DNA from: Acidobacteriaceae bacterium
GTDB taxonomy: Bacteria; Acidobacteriota; Terriglobia; Bryobacterales; Bryobacteraceae
Reading direction: 5' to 3'
NCBI GenBank assembly: GCA_019244945.1
Contig: JAFASD010000425.1
Coordinates: 1 to 11,486, forward strand
DNA: 11,486 nucleotides
Position numbers and translations under genes: made by a program. Below, piece after piece: positions 7,006 through 11,486 of this stretch (its first letter is position 1; each line of letters starts with the position of its first letter). The notes under the pieces were generated by a model. It was not told where the DNA came from. It saw nothing but the letters and a program-made list of their open reading frames with translations, and did no database searches.

Positions 7006-7028
7006 GCCCGTTTGACGATTCCGCCCGG

Positions 7029-7057
7029 AAAATTATAACAGCATTTCAGTACTGCTG
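7029..7057 (-). terminator. Possible weak intrinsic terminator after the glucoamylase-like gene
   Basis: Reading the minus strand, CAGCA (7057-7053), a 9-base loop and TGCTG (7043-7039) form a 5-bp stem, followed by TTATAATTTT (7038-7029). It begins 18 bases after the TGA at 7076-7078. The stem is short and the tract impure, so termination would be weak. The same bases contain the TATAAT of the next unit; only one reading may be functional. Confidence 0.25.
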
Positions 7058-7060
7058 GAA
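7032..7060 (-). promoter_or_regulatory. Putative promoter for the DUF3309 / 61-aa unit
   Basis: A perfect TATAAT -10 (7037-7032, minus strand) is spaced 17 bases from TTCCAG (7060-7055), which is a poor -35. The spacer carries the 8-base palindrome CAGTACTG (7047-7054), which could be an operator. It is the only perfect TATAAT noticed in a gene-start position in this window. The correct spacing and location support it; the weak -35 argues for caution. Confidence 0.35.
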
Positions 7061-7075
7061 CTTGCCGTCGTGGGA

Positions 7076-8398
7076 TCAAACGGGCCGAAAAACCCGACGC
7101 ATGGCGCGCTGAATTTCCGGAGAAGCGCTCATCCATCGCCAGACATCACCGGTTCGGAGGTTCTCCGCGCTCAAAAGTGTAATCCCCACATCTATACCGA
7201 CAACGTCTGGATTGACCCACATCGTCTGGGGGTTGAAAGCATCGACAAACCCATATCGGCCATAGATGTAATCGGCAAAATGGTCGTACATGTAGCGCAA
7301 AGTAGGCACGCAGATCTCCGGAGCGAACATCAGCGAGCCGCCAGCGGCACACGGCACGACAGTTCCATCAATATCGCGTCTGGAAAGAGGATCGCCCCAG
7401 ATAACGTAACCTATGTCGCTATCAGAAGCCGTGACTCCCCAGAGAGTCTCCGAATAGTTCGGATACATCCCGCGCAAGCTCAGGCAAAATGCCCGATGCG
7501 CATACGTTGCGATGACCGAGTTTTGAAAGTAATTAATGTGATACGGCGGTCCATCCTGCAAATGAGCCAGCTGGAGCCATGCCTGCGAGTATTGATGGGT
7601 AAATATCGGGCCGCGACCGAAGAATTTGTACCCGGAAAACTCAATCGGGTCGCGATCAAATAGGTACCACGACCGCACAGGAATCGGATTGGTGGGCGAG
7701 GCGATCGCGAGGATGTACAGAATTGCCTGCTCATCGTAATCGGTCCACTCAGAACGCAAGAGTCCTTTCTCTGGGTACCAGCCGAGATGGAGGAAGCCGG
7801 TCTGCGGGTCCAGCATCCAGGGAAAGTCTACGCGTTGGTAGATAAACGCAGCTAATTCGAAAATTTCGCCATCGTTTGCAAAGTATTCTTGCGCCGTCAG
7901 CACGCCCGCAAGAAGCAGAGCGGTGTCAATCGTCGATAATTCGCTGCCCCAAATGCGTTCGCCATTCTTGCGATTGGCGAAGTGGTAATACCATCCGCGC
8001 ACGTGTTCCTGAGTGTAGGCGAGATGCCGTAATGTGGCCCGTACTCTGCCCCGAATCTCGTTCGGCTCCATCCAGCGTCTCTCGGACGCGATACACATCG
8101 CGGTGAGCAAAAAACCGGTGAGCGCCGTGCTCGCAGCTTCCAAATTACGGCCGAGGATTTGTGAACCATTGGCTCTTACTCGATCCAACACCAACCCGGT
8201 ATTCGGATCACTTTGTTCCCAAAAGAACAGGAAAATGCGCCGCGATAAATCCTCCAGGAAGTCGTCGTCAGAACGGGAAAGTTGGTATTCCGTGTTTCGG
8301 GCAAAAGACGATGGCGAGACGGTCTGCGTCTGGGAAGACCCTAGTGCAGGCAGCGATGCCGCTAAAGAAAGAAACCCGCGTCTGGAAAGGGTACTCAT
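7076..8398 (-). CDS. Tat-exported glucoamylase-like protein (PF10091; GH144-like)
   Basis: A 440-residue protein with a twin-arginine signal, LSRRGFLSLAASLPAL (4-19, Arg6-Arg7), then a mature part from about residue 25 matching the glycoamylase-like (alpha/alpha)6-barrel family. Family marks in order: FFWEQSDPNTGLVLDR (58-73), GWYYHF (135-140), SELSTIDTALLLAG (152-165), YDEQAILYILAIASPTNP (221-238), FTHQYSQAW (266-274), WGVTASDS (320-327), VVPCAAGGSLMFAPE (347-361) and YGRYGFVDAFNP (379-390). Characterised relatives in GH144 are endo-beta-1,2-glucanases, and the family also holds members of unknown specificity. Glu223 in YDEQ is a candidate active-site acid by conservation, not proof. It is divergent from the SIMPL gene across 42 bases. 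No transporter, beta-glucosidase or regulator gene accompanies it, so the substrate cannot be inferred from context. No strong Shine-Dalgarno precedes the ATG. Confidence 0.85.
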   Translation of the reverse strand: MSTLSRRGFLSLAASLPALGSSQTQTVSPSSFARNTEYQLSRSDDDFLEDLSRRIFLFFWEQSDPNTGLVLDRVRANGSQILGRNLEAASTALTGFLLTAMCIASERRWMEPNEIRGRVRATLRHLAYTQEHVRGWYYHFANRKNGERIWGSELSTIDTALLLAGVLTAQEYFANDGEIFELAAFIYQRVDFPWMLDPQTGFLHLGWYPEKGLLRSEWTDYDEQAILYILAIASPTNPIPVRSWYLFDRDPIEFSGYKFFGRGPIFTHQYSQAWLQLAHLQDGPPYHINYFQNSVIATYAHRAFCLSLRGMYPNYSETLWGVTASDSDIGYVIWGDPLSRRDIDGTVVPCAAGGSLMFAPEICVPTLRYMYDHFADYIYGRYGFVDAFNPQTMWVNPDVVGIDVGITLLSAENLRTGDVWRWMSASPEIQRAMRRVFRPV

Positions 8399-8440
8399 GA
8401 GGGCGTTGCGTTATCGTGTTGATCAGAAGGCTCAAGACGC

Positions 8441-9142
8441 ATGCGACTCTCTTTCATTTTCCTGGTTACACTCAGCATCCTGCAAGCACAGGAAGCATTA
8501 TCTCCAGGCGAAGTTCCATCCGTGCGCGTCCACGGTGAAGCGACAGTTTCCGCCGAGCCCGATCAAGCTCAATTCGATATCGGCGTTGTGACTCAGGCAG
8601 CGACGGCAAAAGCGGCTACCGATCAGAATTCCTCGCAGGCCAACGCGCTGGTTCAAGAACTCCGGACCCTTCTTCCGTCCTCCGACATCAAGACAGTCAA
8701 CTTCTCAGTAAACCCCAATTACCGCTACCCCAAAGAAGGAGGTCCCGCAACGATAACCGGTTATACGGCAAACGATACCGTTCGTCTGCTGCTGAATGAT
8801 ATTTCGATGATTCAGAAAGTTATCGATACGGCCACGAAGTCCGGCGCCAGCAGCATCAACCGGCTCACATTCATGCTGCACGACGAAAAGGCCGTGAGGG
8901 CGCGGGCATTAGGCAATGCGGCGAGTCAAGCGCAATCGGGCGCGGAAGCTCTCGCTGCTTCTCTCAAGGTAAAGCTTGGCAGGCTACTGCGCATCGAGGA
9001 AGGTCAGCCGGTGATTATTTCGCCGCCGCGCGAGATCAGCTTCGGGAAAGCGCAGTCGACAGACATCACGCCGATATCGCCCGGAACCATCGACGTACAC
9101 GCCGACGTGAATCTGACGTATGAGATCGCTGGGGGAAGATAG
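8441..9142 (+). CDS. SIMPL domain (DUF541) periplasmic protein
   Basis: A 233-residue protein with an N-terminal signal peptide (hydrophobic stretch about 4-16, probable cleavage near Ala16). The mature part follows the SIMPL/DUF541 pattern: VRVHGEATVSAEPDQAQFDIGVV (28-50), a coiled helix with alternating Ala/Gln (51-77), SDIKTVNFSVNPNY (81-94), ITGYTANDTVRLLLND (105-120), a second helix ending SSINRLTFMLHD (137-148), a helix with KAVRARALGNAASQA (150-164), and a final strand pair ending VHADVNLTYEI (219-229). Its length is typical of the family. E. coli YggE and mouse SIMPL belong here; bacterial members are periplasmic or outer-membrane-associated and linked to stress, without known enzymatic activity. 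AGAAGG lies 10 bases before the ATG. The neighbours give no functional clue. Confidence 0.88.
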   Translation: MRLSFIFLVTLSILQAQEALSPGEVPSVRVHGEATVSAEPDQAQFDIGVVTQAATAKAATDQNSSQANALVQELRTLLPSSDIKTVNFSVNPNYRYPKEGGPATITGYTANDTVRLLLNDISMIQKVIDTATKSGASSINRLTFMLHDEKAVRARALGNAASQAQSGAEALAASLKVKLGRLLRIEEGQPVIISPPREISFGKAQSTDITPISPGTIDVHADVNLTYEIAGGR

Positions 9143-9232
9143 CCAGTCCCGGGCTATTGTCGATTCTACTTCCGTCGGGGCCCGTACTATAGTGGCTCGT
9201 GCTTTAGCTGCTTCGAGCGATGAGGAGTCTAC

Positions 9233-9937
9233 TTACGCGCGCGGTTCCGCGAGAACCACCGGGGATAGGGAAGGCAGCCATTGCGAACCGAGTAGGGCCA
9301 TCAGCCCGTCCGCAATCTCTGAAGGTGCGCCGGTGGCGCAAACGCGGTGGTAATCGCGTGACCGGTAATAGTTGATTAACTGTCCTGCGTTCTTTTCGTA
9401 GATCCGAAGGCGCTCGCGGATTGTGGAGGGGTGGTCGTCAGCACGCTGCACCAGCATCGAGCCATCACGGTCACACAAAATGCCCGTCTCGGTCGAAAGA
9501 GTGCTGACGGTGTAGACCCGGCCGCACTCGGTACATTGTCGCCGGCGGCTCAGGCGCGAGACGACTTCTTCGCACGGTATCTCGAAATTGAGGACGACGG
9601 GTGCCGGAACGTTCCACTTCTCAAGGAGCGCATCGAGAAATTGCGCTTGCGCGACCGTCCTCGGATACCCGTCCAGGATGCAGCCCGTGGCGCAGTCCGC
9701 TTGCTGCAGGCGATGCGCGACTACTCGGTTGATTAAATTGTCGCTGACCAGCTGGCCCGACGAGAGCACATCCTGTACCATCTTGCCCAGCGCTGACCCG
9801 GACTGCGCCTCGCGCCGCAACATTTCGCCAGTCGAAATCGCGCAAATCCCTAAGGCGGAGGAAAGGCGCTCAGCCTGCGTGCCCTTGCCCGAACCCGGCG
9901 GCCCGAGAAGAATGATGACCTTAGCACCCGCAAACAT
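9233..9937 (-). CDS. adk: Adenylate kinase, zinc-LID type
   Basis: A 234-residue adenylate kinase catalysing ATP + AMP to 2 ADP. The P-loop is GPPGSGKGT (12-20), the AMP site STGEMLR (35-41), and LDGYPRT (88-94) carries the conserved Arg. RLSRRRQC leads into the LID, where Cys135-x2-Cys138 and Cys155-x2-Asp158 form a Cys3Asp metal site like that of B. subtilis adenylate kinase. RADDHPSTIRERL (165-177) completes the core. The C-terminal tail after about residue 215 is an extra 15-20 residues. The frame is open upstream to 10072, but the ATG at 9937 is chosen because GGAAAG lies 6 bases before it and homology begins at once (MFAGAKVIILLGPPG); the extra 45 codons show no family resemblance. It is convergent with the SIMPL gene and divergent from the TPR gene. 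It stands apart from any ribosomal-protein or secY gene, the usual bacterial adk setting. Confidence 0.9.
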   Translation of the reverse strand: MFAGAKVIILLGPPGSGKGTQAERLSSALGICAISTGEMLRREAQSGSALGKMVQDVLSSGQLVSDNLINRVVAHRLQQADCATGCILDGYPRTVAQAQFLDALLEKWNVPAPVVLNFEIPCEEVVSRLSRRRQCTECGRVYTVSTLSTETGILCDRDGSMLVQRADDHPSTIRERLRIYEKNAGQLINYYRSRDYHRVCATGAPSEIADGLMALLGSQWLPSLSPVVLAEPRA

Positions 9938-9943
9938 GGCGTT

Positions 9944-9949
9944 CTTTCC
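9944..9949 (-). promoter_or_regulatory. Ribosome binding site fixing the adk start
   Basis: GGAAAG on the minus strand with a 6-base spacer to the ATG at 9937. It supports the 234-residue form over the 279-residue reading that starts at 10072. Confidence 0.55.
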
Positions 9950-10055
9950 AGATCTAGTGTGTATCGAAGGGAACCATTTCTCAATGGGAGTGGTCCAAAT
10001 CGGACTACTTGTCCGTTCCGTCTCGGACCAGACCCAAACGGCTAAAGCTAAAATT

Positions 10056-10061
10056 GGAGAG
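10056..10061 (+). promoter_or_regulatory. Ribosome binding site of the TPR protein gene
   Basis: GGAGAG with a 9-base spacer to the ATG at 10071. It favours this start over an in-frame ATG at 9984, whose nearest purine-rich stretch (AAGGGA) is 11 bases away. No convincing promoter hexamers were identified in the 133-base region shared with adk. Confidence 0.55.
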
Positions 10062-10070
10062 TTCCGAACC

Positions 10071-11486
10071 ATGATTTCTTGGGCTCTGATTCAGGACCTC
10101 CGCACTCTCATCCAGGAGCGCAAGGTGAGCGCGGGAATCGCGTTGCTCGAAAAACATAGGGATGAATTTGCCGAAATCGCTCCCGGCCAGCCCTTCGCCG
10201 GTGTTGCAATAAGCTGTCTCGCGCAATGGCTCGATCTCGGTTTTGAAGACCAGGGTCTTCTCCCGTGTTTGCTCGATCGATTCCCTAAAGACGTCCGCGA
10301 AAGCCTTTCGCTTGCCCACTATGTTCACTTGCGCATGGCCGAAGCTCTGACCGCCATGCGGCGTGAAGATCTGACGGAGGCGTTGCGCCACTTGGATACC
10401 GTTCTGACCCTCTGCGATGAACTCGAAGATCCGAAAGTGGCGATCGTGGCAAGCCTCTGGAAAGCTCGCTGCCTGCGAAAAGCCGGCGAATACGATCAGG
10501 CGCTGGAGGTCACTCGACGAGGAATCAGCTTGGCGGACGGCACTCGGCTGCCATACGTGGCCGCGGTCATCCGCACACTCGAAAGCTGGCTCCTTTTTCA
10601 AAAGGGAAGAACGAAAGACGCTGTTCGAGTCTTGCAAGATGCGGAAGCCGTGCTTCGAGATACGGACGATTTCATTACGCTCGGCAACATTCAATCCACA
10701 TACGGAAGAATCGCGCTTCGCGAAGGCAGATACGACCATGCCATGCAGTATTTCGAAGCATCCATCGACCTCTTCAAACGACGGGCATCGCTCGAGGGCT
10801 ATCTGGCGCGATCGCTCACCAACATCGCGCAGGCCAAACGCTTCCTCGCCTTACAGTTGCGCCGGAGCATAGATGCCAAGCGCGAACGACAAAAAGGCGT
10901 CACGCCCGAAGATCCGCGCTCCGACAAAGACACCAAAACGGCCCAATTAGAGCGCATGCATGAGCTGTTGCGAAACGCGCAAACCGACTTGGCTCATGCG
11001 GACCGGATTTACAAAGCCACGGGAAATCACCACGGCGCCGGCAACGTCGACGTGAATCTCGCGCAGATTTATCTGGATCTCGGTGACTTGGACCGGGCTG
11101 AAAAGCGAGCTCTCGAAGCGTTCGAGTTGGGCGCAACCAAAGCGGATTATTTGCTCATGTGCCGCGCGCGCATCGTGCAGGCCATGGTGGCCAGTGCTCA
11201 ATTCGAGGAGCAGATCGGTGAAACCGACGATCCAAGCCGGTTCGCGCAGCTCGCGCACGATTGCGCAAAGGAGGCCGTGGATTTAGGCGAGCATACGGAA
11301 AATCGAAGGCTCCTCGCGCAAGCGCATATTTGCCGGGCGACGACTCTGGTCAATGGCTTTTTCAACAACACGGAGTTGGCGCGCGCCAGCTGCAAGCGCG
11401 CCGAAGCGTATCTCGACAACGATCGCCATGACGCTCTCTGGCACGAGGTTGAAATTCTAAGATCGAGGATTCTGCACGCGGGCATC
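10071..11486 (+). CDS. TPR-repeat protein, N-terminal 472 residues (runs off the window)
   Basis: An uninterrupted frame of 472 codons from the ATG at 10071 to the last base, with no stop, so the 3' end is missing. There is no signal peptide or membrane segment; a cytoplasmic protein is expected. Helical repeats of TPR type are visible: LWKARCLRKAGEYDQALEV (129-147), STYGRIALREGRYDHAMQYF (209-228, followed by EASIDLF) and DVNLAQIYLDLGDLDRAEKR (327-346), with weaker ones near 84-115, 166-197 and 414-448. A charged linker rich in Arg/Lys/Asp (264-295) splits the repeats into two blocks. TPRs bind protein partners; in bacteria such scaffolds are often fused to a regulatory or DNA-binding domain, which here would lie beyond the window. 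It starts 133 bases from the divergent adk gene. The repeat call is firm, the role unknown. Confidence 0.8.
   Translation, partial: MISWALIQDLRTLIQERKVSAGIALLEKHRDEFAEIAPGQPFAGVAISCLAQWLDLGFEDQGLLPCLLDRFPKDVRESLSLAHYVHLRMAEALTAMRREDLTEALRHLDTVLTLCDELEDPKVAIVASLWKARCLRKAGEYDQALEVTRRGISLADGTRLPYVAAVIRTLESWLLFQKGRTKDAVRVLQDAEAVLRDTDDFITLGNIQSTYGRIALREGRYDHAMQYFEASIDLFKRRASLEGYLARSLTNIAQAKRFLALQLRRSIDAKRERQKGVTPEDPRSDKDTKTAQLERMHELLRNAQTDLAHADRIYKATGNHHGAGNVDVNLAQIYLDLGDLDRAEKRALEAFELGATKADYLLMCRARIVQAMVASAQFEEQIGETDDPSRFAQLAHDCAKEAVDLGEHTENRRLLAQAHICRATTLVNGFFNNTELARASCKRAEAYLDNDRHDALWHEVEILRSRILHAGI

Noticed and set aside
7070..7663. 197-codon open frame on the plus strand
   Set aside because: Antisense shadow of the glucoamylase-like gene, whose conserved motifs span the same bases.
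8034..8591. 185-codon open frame on the plus strand
   Set aside because: It runs antisense through the glucoamylase start and overlaps the SIMPL gene in another frame; low-complexity Ser/Arg composition and no family pattern.
9143..9232. Possible terminator between the convergent SIMPL and adk genes
   Set aside because: Contains CCCGGG and GGGCCC palindromes and a GCTCG/CGAGC pair, but no stable stem followed by a T-tract on either strand.
9984..10070. Alternative upstream ATG for the TPR gene
   Set aside because: In frame and open, but with a poorer ribosome site than GGAGAG before 10071; kept only as a possibility.
9938..10072. Upstream extension of adk to a 279-residue protein
   Set aside because: The 45 extra codons have no adenylate kinase resemblance, while a good ribosome site precedes the ATG at 9937.
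10005..10739. 244-codon open frame on the minus strand
   Set aside because: It is fully antisense to the TPR gene, shows no recognisable family or ribosome site, and the plus frame has clear TPR motifs and a good Shine-Dalgarno.
1..11486. tRNA/rRNA genes, CRISPR arrays, insertion sequences, att sites or phage genes
   Set aside because: Reading both strands showed no tRNA-like T-arm context outside coding sequence, no regularly spaced repeats, no transposase or integrase motifs and no terminal inverted repeats.

Overview
The window is ordinary-looking chromosomal DNA of a soil-type bacterium, most likely an Acidobacteriota member (Terriglobia-like). This placement rests on gene content and protein style: a PDZ / multi-membrane-segment / GAF / SpoIIE phosphatase, a DUF3309 mini-protein, Tat-exported enzymes and a GH144-like glucoamylase-family protein. 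No rRNA or marker gene confirms it. The sequence is moderately GC-rich and densely packed. No stretch longer than 133 bases lacks a gene, and I see no tRNA, rRNA, CRISPR array, insertion sequence or prophage. The window opens on a GATC tetramer, which could be a Sau3AI/BamHI cloning boundary or chance.

Layout. Positions 1-3888 hold a rightward cluster: the C-terminal end of an alpha/beta hydrolase, a secreted esterase of the esterase D family, and a large membrane receptor-like PP2C phosphatase whose ATG directly follows the esterase stop codon. A leftward Tat-exported M24 (Xaa-Pro type) peptidase at 3893-5170 converges on it with only 4 bases between the stops. A short RNase II-family (RNB) exoribonuclease at 5216-6613 is divergent from the peptidase. 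Next come two tiny leftward membrane-protein genes (6628-6813, 61 aa; 6847-7005, 52 aa, DUF3309) and a leftward Tat-exported glucoamylase-like protein (7076-8398). A rightward SIMPL/DUF541 periplasmic protein (8441-9142), a leftward adenylate kinase with a zinc-type LID (9233-9937), and a rightward TPR-rich protein (10071 to the window end, open) complete the window.

How the genes relate. The only convincing operon-like groups are hydrolase-esterase-phosphatase and the two small membrane genes. The rest alternate in strand and look like independent housekeeping or cell-envelope functions. Five products carry export signals: the esterase, M24 peptidase, glucoamylase-like protein, SIMPL protein, and the phosphatase as an integral membrane protein. 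The common theme is envelope or extracellular catabolism and sensing. I did not find a clearly new multi-gene system. The most interesting items are the topology of the PDZ-SpoIIE receptor phosphatase coupled to a secreted esterase, the DLDQ variant of the RNB active site, the stand-alone adenylate kinase, and the small-gene intergenic region where a promoter and a terminator can both be read.
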